This document shows positions 1-12,967 of a stretch of DNA of 64,000 bases, one piece after another. Origin of the DNA: Blasia pusilla (taxonomy: Eukaryota; Marchantiophyta; Marchantiopsida; Blasiales); assembly GCA_050084515.1 (NCBI GenBank), contig CM114273.1:29946001-30010000 (forward strand). Direction: 5' to 3'. Positions within the stretch are counted from its first letter, which is position 1, and every line of letters starts with the position of its first letter. Made by a program: the position numbers and the translations under genes. The notes under the pieces are model-generated. The model did not search any database. It worked only from the letters and a program-made list of their open reading frames with translations, and had not been told where the DNA came from.

Positions 1-427
1 TAAGGTGAAATCTCTCTCACAACACCATAGCTCTCACATGTGTGCACTCTCACATGTCTCTCTCAATGTGAAACCAAACCCACTCTCCTAATGAGAGGTT
101 TGGGTTACACTCATAAGGCAAGGGACCATAGCTCCACCGCCTCGTGTCAAGAGGTTCAACAAAGAGAGAATGAGCTCTCAAACTCTCTCTCCTTGAGCTA
201 TACCCCTCCCCTCTCCCAAGCTCTCTCCATGGTAACCTATGCTCCCAAGTCACCTTAAAATAGTAAGTTCCTCAATATGGCTCCAAATGAACCGAAACGA
301 AGGGGAAACTTGTTCTCTTAGGTTTCCCGGGGCCTCAACATGTCATCCTCGACCTCCTGAGCCTGTCCTCCACTACTCGTGAAGGCGCTCTACTAGATCT
401 CACCGATCTATCCTAAAAGACATGACA
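1..427 (-). repeat. A+B terminal repeat, partial, minus orientation
   Basis: Read on the minus strand this is the A part of the dispersed ~640-bp repeat found at 9524, 20247, 45363 and 47078. It begins (at 427) with TGTCATGTCTTTTAGGATAG and shares the CTAGTAGAG, GGTTTCCC and TTTGGAGCCATATTGA blocks. The window starts inside it, so the B part lies to the left of position 1. It is either a solo LTR or the end of an element outside the window. Confidence 0.85.
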
Positions 428-3400
428 AACATCCTCCAAAAGGACTTAGGTCGGATCTAATTATGGAATCCAACCCTTTAGATGATGATGCATCCTAGCA
501 ACATTGAGAAGGAGGACATGACGAGCCATGACGAGGTATTTGAGAGACGTCTCATGGACCAATTGGTCGCCATAAAATTGAAGAGACATCCTTGGGCAAC
601 ACACTTAGTGGGTCTAGAGGCTATATCTGTATTTGGCACCATATGGGTAGTACTAGGCTAGTTAATGGAGGTCCTACTCAGTGGGCAACCGTGTGCTTGA
701 GCAGCACCAGAAAGCCTTCTAGTCGTGCTAGATCTTCTACAGATCCAACATAGCTCATTGCCATGGTTTATTAGGTGCACAACCTCCGCGTTGATAGAAG
801 CATGATTACCATTCTAGATTACTATAAGTTTTGGAAATCTTTTCGTATATAAATAGGCTTTGGAAAATTTTTCAAATATGGATGTGAAATATGAATTGTA
901 TTTACCAAAAATGAAAATAAAAAATGAAAATAAGATTCCCTTTTTTATAAAAAATTTATTGCTTATTTGCAATTTTTATGAGAGTGAAAGTCCCAATTTT
1001 GGGACTATGTTGCGAGTACTTGATGATTGGCATGCAGCTATTATATGGCTAGTTAATTGTGAATTTCGTGCAATGTGTTGGAAGTGTAATAAAAGGATCT
1101 TCACAATCATTACATAGTCACAAAGTACGGCTCGAGATCGCAATGGTGCGAGTGCCTTATGGATGAGATAGTTGCAAGCTTGCAACTACAATGCAACTAT
1201 GATGCGGCTATTGTGTGGTTGTTGTGTGGCTCTTTGTACTTGCAAATTGGGTTCAAATGTAGTAGTGGGAAGACATGAATTTTAAATAATTCAAGGAATG
1301 AGGGAGGATGGGATTTCTTCTTTTGTATAACTAGGAGGTGGGATGAAATTTTTTTTAAATCAAGAAGGGGATATAAGGCGACAACTATGTTAATATTTTT
1401 CTAACATAAGTTACATAACACCAAATTATTAAAAAAAAAATGGTCAACATGTAAGTTTTAAGATCCATAGTAGTTGCATAATTGTTTAGTCTCTCTGCTT
1501 GCTCTCTATCCGGGATCCTCTTACAATCAAGGGAGAAAAAATAAAAAATCAGAGGCCTCCATCGCACATTCGATTTCCTTTTTTTCATGGCATCAATAGA
1601 GGATACCAAGAAACACTCAATATAGGAAGATTGAGGACATGGGTGAAAATGATAAAATGTGCGGAGGTGGGAGGAAGTTGAGACATAAAAACTTCACCCT
1701 TGCGTTAAATTATCCCTTTTGTGGCTTCCTTGAGATTAGCTTGCGACTCCTAAGACTCGCCCCACAATCGCAAAATTGACTAATGCAATTCACATAGCCC
1801 CTACATCCCTCCAATTTTTTCCTCATTTTTTACTTTTCACCACAAGATTCTACCAACAATTAGTCAACTTTCTTCCTCTTAAAGCCCTTGTCGTTTCCTC
1901 CTCATCTCCTCTCCTTTGTTTTCCTCCAATTTTTCCATAGGTTCTAGACAACCAAGGGGTGAGTAAAGTGGAAGGTTCATGGAGTGGTTTGGGAAGACCA
2001 CTGGATGGATGGTCATCAAATCCCATAGTGGATATTCTTGCTGGTTGCAAGGTTATTATGACCCAAAGTTAGAGTAATAATGTTCACCATTACATCTCCA
2101 CATTCATGGAGCAATCGGTGTCTCGGATTATGGCATAGTTGCATGTGTGCCATGGTTGCGATCATTGAGAGCAGGACGTGCAAGTAACACAATTGGAGGA
2201 GGCAATATTATGCCTCTCCCAAGCATAAGGAGCCGGTGTATGACCCACTTTTGTTCCATCACCATGTAGGGTGGTACTATGATCAACAGCAATTGGTGGA
2301 GGCTTAGACACCAAAGGGAACACACCTCTTTGGTTAGGGAGGAGAGGAGGCATTTCAACATGCCTTTGTGAGTATCTCTTACTTTATGGCGCACTTACAA
2401 TACAAGGATAGTAAGTTCATACTTTAGAATACTCAACCGACTAAATGGATGCCTTGTGCAATTTACGAGATATGGAAAGTTCTTGCGTCCCAAAGTTGTG
2501 AATAATGTTTTGCAAGGCAAAAAGACCTAAGAGCACCACCCATATCCTCTCCAATGAGGATTTCCCACCATCCCATGGTAAATTCTCGAAACTCTAATAC
2601 TTGTGTAGTGTCTTTTAGTGATTAAAGTATTTTCAGTGCAAATACTAACTCCGAATCGTGTTATGGTGCATCATTATATCCCAGTGAACCTGAGGTGGAG
2701 CAGGAGCAACGACATGTACACATGCCAAAGTCAACCGACTCGGATCCGTACATTGGAACAAATCGGGTTGCTTGAGTAGAGGGCCAATCACATAATAGCT
2801 CCTACATCAAGGAGGAGGAAACATGCCTCATAGAGTGTCTAGTTGCCTTGGGGCGGAGTAAGAGATCATCCTCAAATAGCGTATCCACTCAATGTCATGG
2901 GCCCATCCGTAGTAGGCGTCGCCACACGAGAACCGTCGATAGCAACCCTACCAAGGTGGTTGCAACGCTACATGTAATCGCCAAACGCACTCGACAACCC
3001 CCATATGTACTTCATTGTTTGCTAGACCTTCTTCCGTTCGGATAGGGCCTTGCATGTGTGGCACATTAGGTCGAGCCCAATGCCTAGATAGGATTTGACA
3101 CAAGCGTGGCTTTTGTGAAAGAATTTAAGCATATCTTGTATATCCTTCTTGTGTGATGATGGGTTGGAAACCTCTAATCCCTACTTGGTGTCTTCCACAA
3201 AATTCATAACACACATGCATATGCAAGAGCATGTGCTCATATTGCTAAGATGGTCATTGCCCAAAGTTGTTGCACCGATTGGACTACACTTAAAAGCTCC
3301 ACACCAACACTTATGTTCATCATTCACACTATATGAGAATGTCTCCTTATATGTACATGGAAGATATCCTTTTGAGAAGTACAAAACATGATATCCAAGA

Positions 3401-5628
3401 GAGTCCAGGTTTTACAATACTCTAATTGGTCAAACCAAACTTGGACACTTTGGGAAGGTTAAAACACAATTACATCATTGTAAAGATAACTCATGTGAAA
3501 GAGCGAATGCCCACCTAGAAGTTTCCCCATGTGTTCGAGCTAGAGCATACATGGGCATGGATCTCCAAGCTAATGTCTCCATGGGATGAGATGGCCTTAA
3601 ACACTACCTCCACATGAGCTTTCATCATAGAAGATTGGAACTCTAATTGACCTAAGACAATAGAGGAGAAGAAAGTCGCCATCTATTACAAGAGTATCTT
3701 TACATGCTCTCAACCATCATCTACATACAGAACATTGAGATTTTTCAGAATCTAATTTAAAAAAATCTAGAACAAAGAAGATATGTATGTCCCTATAGCC
3801 TAACTCCAAAAAAATACTATACAAATTGTTGACTCTACCAAGAGCAAGATCCATATCCCAACAACAATCTAGCAAGAAGACTTTCAATGGGCTAGATCAC
3901 TCATGGTTCACTAAGTTGACTCCTTTTAGTGAACCATGAGTGATCTAGTTTTTTTCCAATCTACCTGTATAGGATCCTCTTATCAAAGGACCGAAAAAAA
4001 GTGTGAAGAAGTGACTAGTTGATCCGAATGAGCTCTCCCATGTATATAGTTAAACAAGAGGAGAAAACCAAAAGCAACTTGGAAAAGATCACCAATCTCC
4101 AAGATGTCATTAATATGAAACAATTCTCAGTAAATGAATTTGTAAACAAGCTCAAAACAAACTCACCCTTTACAAGCAAAACTCCCACACAAATAGACCT
4201 CCTTCGATCATCAGGAAACCGCCACATAAATGTAAGTAAAAAGGTAGATTGGAATAAAACTTAACCTCGCACTTCCTCAACTTCAGCCCTAGGCCAACAC
4301 ATAGAGCTGCAAAATGTAGGAAGGTGGGGAAAACAAGATCATGAGGTTCAACAATATGAGTGTTGCCCACCAATGCAGCGAACATGCATTAGAAAAACAC
4401 CTCAACTGGAAAGAAAACTGCCTAGTATTGCACCAATGCAAAGAGTTGGCATACCAATGACCAACTCTAAGACCGCTACCACCTCCTTAAGTTGGCCATG
4501 ATAGAAATAGGAAGCACATAAGAGCTCCCATACGAAGCTCGCACAAAAGGGATGAGGTTCACAATGACCCTTCCCAACTCCCTCTCCGCTAAAGTACTTA
4601 AAACGCCACACTAAGATCATAATTGAGCAATGATTTTCACTAAGATTACATATCAAAGTCTATCCATTACTATTTCAAAACAAACCCTTAAGATTGCTAA
4701 CACCATCCATAGATCACAATGAACTTGTAGACCTAGTGTAAGAAATGCTCTCTGGGCTTGGACAAAGTCATGCAGATCTCTAAAAGTCCTATTATTGACA
4801 TCCTCCAAGTTGTGAATGGGCATCCCCACTTTCCGGAGGTCTACAGTTGGTATTTATGAGTTAGTTAAATGCTACTAAAATACAGAGTATGCCATCTAGG
4901 AAATTATCCAGTTTTCTCAAAAACATAAATCTCCATACATTTTCACATTTTTTCACATAAAGAGTCTGCATAAGGTTTTGAAAAATTAATTTGGCCGATC
5001 TGTCCATTAAAACAGCCTCACAAATCAGAAAGCTCGCTTTGATCTGGATTAATTTTGAGTGGCACAAATACGAAGCCTTTCTCCTATAATAATAGCAAGA
5101 CAGGAGATCCTCTTATCTGTCTTGTTTTTTTCTTACCCACTTTTCTGTGTTAACTTCAGTTTCGTGCCAATTTTATTCCCATAGAACATTCCAACCCACA
5201 AGACCAACTGTTTATCCTAACAACAAAATTATCCTAAACCAAAAAGTACCATTTTATGGTTTCATTTATTTCCTGATCCTGCTAACCTGCTGCTATTAGC
5301 CCCCTTCAGTTTTCTACAATAACGAGCATGTGTTTCTCAACTCATGGTGAAAAAATAAGCTACTCTAATTCCTAAAAGTGGGCTTATTATCCTAGAACTA
5401 ATGCTGAGGCGAATCTAAACGGCCATCTGTTCAGATGTCAGTCACTTCATTTGCTATAGTTCGAATAGAAGCCCCAACAATTGTAATAGCTGAAAGCAGC
5501 CTAGACTGCAGAATTTTCTCCGCCCTACCTGAACCAGTTCCAGGAAGTACTCGTTCACGGTCTGTTCGCTCACATGGACCCCACAGGAACAAGTAGAAGT
5601 ATCTCCTGAGGCCATATCCAGTGGCAAC
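428..5628. other. Intergenic stretch without a recognised gene
   Basis: About 5.2 kb of AT-rich sequence. Only short open frames (under about 90 codons) occur and none matches a family I know. A minus-strand stretch at 4170-4385 vaguely recalls a reverse-transcriptase palm region but is too weak to call. The one distinct structure is the inverted repeat at 3892-3948. The rest is probably decayed transposon sequence. Confidence 0.5.
3892..3948. repeat. Perfect 23-bp inverted repeat, 11-nt loop
   Basis: The left arm at 3892-3914 (CTAGATCACTCATGG...) is exactly complementary to the right arm at 3926-3948 (...CCATGAGTGATCTAG). The spacer 3915-3925 is 11 nt. It would fold into a perfect hairpin if transcribed. 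Confidence 0.95.
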
Positions 5629-7146
5629 CTACTTCACCATCTCTTGGGTTGGAGGAGCCCGGACCACTGTTCCGCCGCGGGTTGGGATTATTCCATCTCT
5701 CTTATCCATCTCCAGTTTGTGTTGTGTCTGCACCCCACCATCAAAATGCACTAGCGTCAGGTTTTGGATCACCAATGTATATATACACACACATTCCAGC
5801 AAACCTGCAGAGGATGATCAGATGCACCATCTCTTGGTTGCAACAACTTAGCCCACAGCTAGCTATACAACTCAAAAGCTTTTCAAAATCAGCAAATTGA
5901 TTACGGTTACACGTTATAGTCTTCCTTGAAGTTTTCTGAGTTCAAACAACCCGCATGTTTAGAGTTTTCCTCATTGTCCCAGTCTCAAGATACATGAATC
6001 TTTGAAATGAGGCGTGCAGTGTGTAAATATCATATACTTTCGACATAGGGCAGCTATGTGAGACTACACAGAGATAATCCACAGGATAAAAATGCTCTAC
6101 AACACTGCTTTGAAACACCATGAATTCAGATGAAACACAACACGAGTCATAATTTCATGTATTTGTTGACATATCCTAAATCTACTTGCTCATCAACCAG
6201 GTGGTGGGTCCAACTTCTCACCTGCATACACGCACATACACTGCACACCACAGCATAAACCACCAGATAAACAAAACATGTAGAAATGTCAGATGCTTGA
6301 CGAACTTAACTTCAGTGAAATATGGGCAATTCTAACATGCCAAATTTCAGCAGATTATAGTTGGAAAAATGTGGAGAAAATATCCCCATAATGATTACAT
6401 GAATTTATTTGATTATCAAAAGAAAGACCTTCTCATCTTGTCACCCCACGTCAACAACTACAGCATGAAAAACATTTGCCAACGATTCAGGTGTCGACAA
6501 ATGGAAATCTGGGTCACTTCACAATCAGTTGAAAGCAAGCTCCAAAAATACTTCTTTGTTGAAAGGGAGAAGACTTTGTACTTCAACACAATAAATTCAT
6601 GGTCTCTCGCCGAATATGATAATGCCTCAAATAACTCTTAAAATGATTTCTAGTTTGAGCTGAAGACTCAGCAGCACTGTACCTCCCTCAGCCAACCAAG
6701 AAGATTCAGGTAGTTACCTGCAATAGGCAATATCTGCAACTCTATCTGTAATGAGTGCTGCTTCATCAATGAAGGGAACATCTGTCAAGCAAGCAACTAT
6801 CCAGCATATGCAGTTCAAATACTGTAAGCAGACCATGGTTCCCTGCAGCCAACACAACAAAAAAATGTCACTCGCATGAATGCTAGTCCTATGTGATGTG
6901 ATTGGCAGCATTTCTGTAAAGCTCTACTGATTAAAACCTCTAGAAATCTTTCTGGAATTGTTCACCACTACTTCCACAGGCACTAACTACGTTAGAACTG
7001 TTACCATCGATGAAGACATCACAAGAGTTGAGGTGGCAGGGTTAACATACAATGATACAATTATCACACTTGGTGTTTTGAATTCGGAGTTCATCCTGGA
7101 TCGCAAATCTAGTTGCTGTTACAGATAAGCTGAAGCATAATACAAC
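5629..7146 (-). CDS. Conserved Cys-rich plant protein, 3' exons (four supported)
   Basis: Four exons join in frame on the minus strand: 7051-7146 (phase 0), 6718-6842, a 19-nt microexon at 6222-6240, and 5629-5727 ending in TAG. All introns are GT-AG with TGCAG-type acceptors. The peptide includes RFAIQDELRIQNTKCDNC, then CLQYLNCICWIVACLTD (hydrophobic, Cys-rich, possibly membrane associated), then YCSVCACMQTQHKLEMDKRDG near the C-terminus. The pattern resembles a conserved plant protein of unknown function, but I cannot name it with confidence. The N-terminal exons are unresolved. Candidate coding sequence lies at 7320-7550 on the same strand, where a phrase such as VDHAVNNIARDFAQLLR can be read, but no donor there joins the 7146 acceptor in the frame of that peptide. 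The intact frame across four splice junctions suggests a living gene. Confidence 0.75.
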
Positions 7147-9519
7147 CTGCACCAAGAAATTTGGTTATCATCTTTTTGCAGACACATCAGAGGATGCCAA
7201 ATAGACAAAATTGTTCAGGTGTGCTATGAGTAATTAGGCAAGAGAGCCCGAGTACAAGTGAATTTATATATGCGTATGTCCCAGCAAGAAAACTTCTCAG
7301 ATCACACCGTGCTCACTAAAAGGAGTTGATAAGAACGGTGGAGAAGAGGAGAAATCCCGGGTAAGAATGTAAGATGAAGAGGAACAACCTCAGTAGCTGC
7401 GCAAAATCGCGGGCAATGTTGTTCACCGCATGATCCACTGCAGGGCAATCCACCCCCGCAGCATTGAAATCTGGAGCAAATGCCCAAAGAAACGGAAAGA
7501 ATGAGATACACCAGCGACCACAATTGAAGGAAACGAGAGAGAAATTCATTACATAAATGACGCTCTACAGTACAAGATATGGCAAAAGCTTACCTGGACC
7601 AATCCCCATGTAATGATCGACCTCGCAGCTGATAAGCAGCACAGCAGGGGCTGTACTTTCACTTGTAACAGTTAGAAAGGAAAGCGGTACAGAAAACTAG
7701 TTGCAAATCGACGGACACATGTGACTGGATAATTCGTCCTCTTGTGAGCAAACGTAGATCGGCTTCAAAACATACTAGCGAAGCATCAAACATCTAAGTA
7801 ATGGTACCGATTATAGTACAAAGGATGTTGCTTGTTATGACAGGGAGAGTGAAAACTTTCCATACGCACCAGAAAACACTGTAACAACAATCTGCGGCAG
7901 AAAAGGAAAACCTTATCAGAACATAATTAACTTTGGAGAATGTGACATCACAAAGGTAGTCTGTGCAACTATCGGTAAGTTAAGACAACAACACCACCAC
8001 GACAGGCCCATCTTCACACTGAAATGCGTAGAAGAGCACGTTGAAATGTCCATCTCGGATGCATGGACCACGAAGGATGTACCGTGAGCGGTGGCGTATA
8101 CTGTCTGCGCCACCGCTCAAGATACCAAGCGTTACGTCCACACGGTCCATCCACGCTTATGGCATTCAGCGCAACGAAATCGTAAATGAGTGGACCAAAT
8201 CGCTTCATTCCTTCACGAACTGCATCGAAGAAGTGAAGGGCGGATGCAGAGCTTGTCAAACCCGAGAGACCTATTTGTAACTGCGTCTTTTGCCTCAATT
8301 GGAAATTTCGTCATTGGAAACGCGAAAATTTTGTAGAGAGAAAAAAAACTGTGTGCTGAGTTTTGGGAGAGATTAATGTCCGAATGGATTACAGATCCTG
8401 ACCCTCTAACAACTCTTAACTCGATCCCTCGTCGTAAAACGTGCTCTAAAATCTGGGAATCCACTAAGCAGGGAGTTCGTTTGGCCTATCGTCACGGCAT
8501 CACCCTCCAACTGCGAGAGCTGGCAACGCGACCCTTGATGAACAACAGTGGATTCCTCAATTTTGAACCCGATCCATAATCAGGAGTTGGTACAAAAGCC
8601 ATCCATAAACAAAATTTCGTCACACCATCACCCTACAACTGCGAGAGCTGCCAATGCAACCCTTGACAAACCACAGGGCGCCTCAGCGATCTGCAGCCAG
8701 ATCCACAATCAGGAGCTGGTACGAAAGCCATCCACTGACAGAATCCACATAAAGCTTCCACCAAATCCACAGAAATGCCGCTGGATTGTGGCCCAGTCGG
8801 ACGTCATAGTCGTCGTCTTGGAATGAAGTGGGTGCGTGACTAATTTCGCAAGCCATGGGCTGAGAAGGGACGCACACAGAGGGGCATCTGCACATGTGGA
8901 CATGAGCTGGGAATGCCAGACGTTAGGCAGGCCATTTCGAGCTTCCAGTTGACTCCTGTTCTTCGAGGACGCCATGTTTGCGGCCCTCTGATCGATTCCT
9001 TCGTCAACAATCCCCTCCACAACCAAAATGTGGACTGGACGAAGGGGCAGAAAGGTCCGGTCCGGGCGTTTAGGCCCTCTTCAAGTGTCTAAGATACGAA
9101 AGAGTGGATCAGTCAACTCCTGCGCTCAAAGAAAGCTCCGTGAGTCTGTCGCGTTTTGTCGACCGCACCCGGAATGTTCGCGTCGGTAAGAATAACCGGA
9201 CCCAAGACATTTAATAGCGTAATGTATATTTTTATTACAGACTGTTCGTATTATATTAATATTAATCATACTTTTAAGGGCGTTGTGTCACTAACATCCT
9301 TTGAGAGCTTTTTACTAAAGAAAGAGATCTTTATAGGTCGTAAATATACTTGTAAACTAGATGAAGATATTTTTTCATAAATTCAAACAGATCAATTTGC
9401 AATGAAGAGGGAGAGTGATAGACTTATTTTGATTTTGCACTCCTTAAACTTTGGACCATAGATTTTCCTTTGAAGTTTGCATTCGTAATTTTATATTTTA
9501 TAGGTTTCTTGTGAGATGT
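7147..9519. other. Upstream part of the minus-strand gene and intergenic DNA
   Basis: This region probably holds the first exons, 5' UTR and promoter of the gene ending at 5629, but I could not fix any exon here with matching phase. GC content is higher around 7300-9100 than in the flanks. A 128-bp tandem duplication lies at 8491-8746. No other gene is recognised. Confidence 0.45.
8491..8746. repeat. Tandem duplication, two ~128-bp units
   Basis: Copy 1 (8491-8618) and copy 2 (8619-8746) both contain CATCACCCT(C/A)CAACTGCGAGAGCTG, then ATC(C)A(T/C)AATCAGGAG(T/C)TGGTAC and AAAGCCATCCA. The copies have diverged by substitutions, so the duplication is not recent. Confidence 0.8.
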
Positions 9520-9523
9520 CATT

Positions 9524-9998
9524 TTTCACGTCCTTTAGGATAGATCGGTGAGATCTAGTAGAGCGTCTTCAAGAGTAGTGGAGGACATGCCGAGGAGGTC
9601 GAGGATGACTTGCTGAGGTCTTAAGAAACCTGAGAGAGCAGGTTTCCCCTTCGTTTTGGCTCATTTGGAGCCATATTGAAAAACTTACTATTTTAGATAA
9701 GTGTCATTTTGAGTATATGATCGACTTTCTATTTTTGGTAAGTAACCCTTGACCTCTTACATCAGGTCAAGAGCCAAGGAGGTGACTTGGAAGAATAGGT
9801 TACCATGGAGAGAGCTTGAGAGCTCATTCTCTCTTTGTTGAATCTCTTGGCATGAGGCGGCGGAACTATGGTCCCTTGCCTTGTGAGTGTAACCCAAGCC
9901 TCTCATTAGGAGAGTGGGTTTGGTTTGACATAAGAGAGAGTGCACACCTTTGAGAGCTATGGTGCGAGATTGTGTAGAGAGAGATTGGATCTTATTTT
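9524..9998 (+). repeat. Left terminal repeat A1 of E1 (lacks B part)
   Basis: It matches 20247-20762 (A2) from TTTCACGTCCTTTAGG (A2 has TGTCACG) through GATCTTATTTTA. Relative to A2 it lacks about 40 bp near 9806-9825 that carry the TATA-like GGGGTATATATCC; the gap lies between two GAGAGAGC-type repeats. After 9998 the sequence enters the leader instead of the B segment that follows A in the other copies. Confidence 0.85.
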
Positions 9999-11523
9999 AC
10001 AAAGAGGAAATGAGAGAGTGACAGAGCTTCATGGGGGAGCTTGTTGGTCACTCGCTGTTTTTGCATGTTGGGGACCGTGTTCCCCGTTCAACAGCTCATG
10101 AGAGTGCTCATCAAAGCAATGGTTGCTTGGATTGTTCTTTGCATTTGCCGATTTTTCGTGTGGAAGAATGGCGCGCGGAAGCGCTGCCCAATTTTTTATA
10201 GGGATTGAGTATGGGGCCGGGTTGCCCCATGCGGTGCTTTTGGGAGCACCATGTCGCTTGCTGATTTGCATTTTTACATGTTTTACATTTTTGTTCGGAG
10301 GAATCAGCGTGGAAGCGCTGCCGAATTTTGTGTAGGAGAAAGAGACATTTGGCTTTACAACAATCCCCGTCAGTTTTTACAGGAATGTCTGATTCTAAAT
10401 ATTTTTTGATGCTAACGTAGATCGTGAAGTTGTGCACATTGTGCAACAAAAAATACAGAATTTGGAGTTGCGAGCAAAAATTTATGGTCAATCTTGCAAA
10501 ATTGTCATTGTTAGGCAATTTTTAGGGTTAAAATGTGCAAACCCTAAACCAGTCGCCACACCGGCGGCGGCCGTCGCCGTCATAGTCACCTTCAATGGTC
10601 AAATGTCACCGTCAATGGTCAATTGTCACCATCAATGGTCCACCGTCCGTTGTCCACCCTTGGTTGCCATTGGCGCCGTTACGGAGTGGAGGGTCTTCCA
10701 CAATGTTCATTGATTCTCGAACTTGCGTCGCCATCACGTACTTTGTTTTGGCCGCCACCGTCATCAACTTGTGATGGTATATGACCTCCTATTATAGTGT
10801 TTGAGTTTTGATTTCATGCTGCTATGTTGTGATTGGTAGCAACTCAACAATGATCGGGTACCGTGCCGTGACGCCCGTAGCAGCAACGCGCCGCCGATTG
10901 CCGCGCCGTGCCGCTCGTGGTCGTACCGCACCGTCTCGATCGCGGAGCCGCTCCGGCATTATGAAGCACAAGGTGGGTTTATTGTTGATTGAGGAGGGTA
11001 TGCCACCGAGTGCCGCATCCCCTCATCGAGGGCCGTGCCGTTTGTAGCCGTTCCGTGCCGCCTGCAATGCCGCATGTTTCACTGGAACCGCACCGTCTAT
11101 CGAGGAGTTTTGAGCAACGTTAGTACGGGAGGAGTATGACTTGCTGATTGGAGGAGTTGTCTCCATGACCGAGCTGGGGTCGAGATTTGCAGTTGTTAAG
11201 GAGCGACATTGACATGTGTTCAGGTTACCCCTTCTGATCCTTTACCTTGCACGTGTGAGGGGTTCTGGGATTTGGGTAGTTTATTTGGGGATATTGGGTG
11301 TGTGGATCCTGAGAGCATCATTTATGTATGTGGTTTAGGGGACATAGACCTATGTGGGATGTCCAGAGTTGAGGGTAGGTTATCGATGAAATGATAGCCT
11401 GGTCGATTTGCCCCACCACGTCACTTATTGCCGCACGTTACATGTCTCGGGGAGGGAGAGTGTAGATTGAGTGCCGCATGTTTGGGATGAGTGATTGAGG
11501 GATTACTCGCAAGGCAAAAGTGA
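9999..11523 (+). other. E1 leader region upstream of gag
   Basis: It contains no conserved coding sequence. 10150-10335 has two copies of a GGAAGCGCTGCC(G/C)AATTTT block; a related GGCGGAAGCGCTGTCGGATTT occurs at about 57971 in E2. TCAATGGTC is repeated at 10590-10650, and GC-rich CCGTGCCG-like repeats fill 10859-11095. No clear tRNA primer site directly follows A1; TTGGTAGC at about 10832 is a weak candidate by position. Confidence 0.5.
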
Positions 11524-12810
11524 TTGGGTGAGAAGGGCATGAGGGTCATCACGGCGTCCGTTCGGGACTTTGAAAGGCGAGGTGGTGAACCCGAGAGTAG
11601 CTCTAGAGGTTTTACGCGGAGTGGCGTGAGGTTCCGAGGGTCTTCACTTCAGGGACCACCTCGACCTCCTTTTGTGTCATCGTCACACAAGGGGGAGGGT
11701 GTAGAGGAGTTAGTGAGCACATCGCCAAACATTGTGAGTGGTCCTACCAGTTGGGCGTACGAGATGGACGACCGGGGTAGAGGACCGCGTAGGTTTTCAA
11801 GTGCAGTAGGTACGATTGAGTTGCACGATTTCATAGCAGAGCTTAGGAGTTGGTGCGACTCCCAGCGGGCCAGGAACTCTAGAGAGTTTAACCCGTTTAC
11901 AGCATGGAACGGTATGTTCCAGCATTTAGAGGGGGCACCCATGGACGATTACCATGAGTTTTCCCACAGATATGCCCAGGAGATTGAGGCATGGCGACTC
12001 TACTACAACCCACACTATGTGTTATGGAAGGAGCCGTTCCCAGATGAGGAGGAGGAGTCAGGAGAGGCTACTTCCTCTTCCACTAGTGATGTTTTAGGAG
12101 GGGTCACTCGCACTGGAGGAGTTGCACCATCTAGTCGGGTTTGATGAGTTGAGGGCGAGCTACCAGGGGGTACGGACGGAAAAGTTGCGGAGCATCCACA
12201 ACTTCCAGTGAGAGTTTACGTGAGGCTTACACTCGCTTGCGCCAGTTGAACAACGTCACTCAGGGGGTGACAGAGGCTCTGGCTATCCAGTCATGGTACG
12301 CGATCCTGGACTAGACCCTACGGACATGGGTGCGGGAGGGGGTGCTTCTTATGAACACCTCCCCGACGTTGAGAGATGTTTTTAGGACCGCCGAGAACAT
12401 TGAGCGCAATATGGCGGAGGAGAGCGTAGCCACCATGGGTTCTGGGCAAGAGCAATTGCGATTGGCTGCACCACCTGTACAACAACGTGGACTCCGAGAT
12501 AGGTCAACAGTGGCATCACCAGCTCAGGAAGGATACCGGGAGCCCGTGGCACAGAGACCTGCGCCTTCATATGCGGCTCAACAGCAGCCATCTACTATTA
12601 CTTGTTGGTCATGTGGTGGAGCCCATCATTAGCGCCATTGCACTCGTTAGGGTCATGGACGTGTGCCTCAGCTTGGAGGAGGAGATGGTGCTGCACCAGG
12701 AGGTTATCAATGTGACTATTGTCAAAGGTATGGTCATACACGCGCTAGGTGTTTCAGTTTACATCCTGAGTTATGTCTGGACCGAGAGTCAGAGAGGGCA
12801 CTAGGATGAG
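11524..12810 (+). pseudogene. E1 gag with CCHC zinc knuckles (broken)
   Basis: An open stretch of 206 codons starts at 11524 and shares with E2 gag the phrases GFTRSG / DFTRSG, SSAVGTIEL, HLEG(A/P)PMDDYHEF and EIEAWR. After 12144 the similarity continues in other frames (YQGVRTEKLRS, then LRQLNNVTQGVT, then a frame from about 12330 with RDVFRTAENIERNMAEE). Zinc-knuckle remnants are CWSCGGAHH followed by a stop at about 12600-12640 and CDYCQRYGHTRARC at about 12710-12750. It would encode the capsid/nucleocapsid protein that packages element RNA. Several frameshifts and stops make it non-functional. Confidence 0.8.
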
Positions 12811-12967
12811 TAGCCGGTCCGGGTGAGCTAGAGATCGTGCACCAAGTGGTTCCGTTGGGAGACGAGGAGCTGGAGTTTCCCGACAAGGTGGTAGAGTTGC
12901 CCGTGGAGGAGGTAGAGTACCACCACCTAGACGCGCGCCGAGGAGAGAGACGCGGACGTGAGGTGGG

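Noticed and set aside
4170-4385. Minus-strand reverse-transcriptase remnant
   Set aside because: A weak resemblance (GLGLKLRKCEV) without a catalytic box or neighbouring motifs.
10541-10555. Telomere-like repeat
   Set aside because: Only a single AAACCCTAAA word in the E1 leader; no array.
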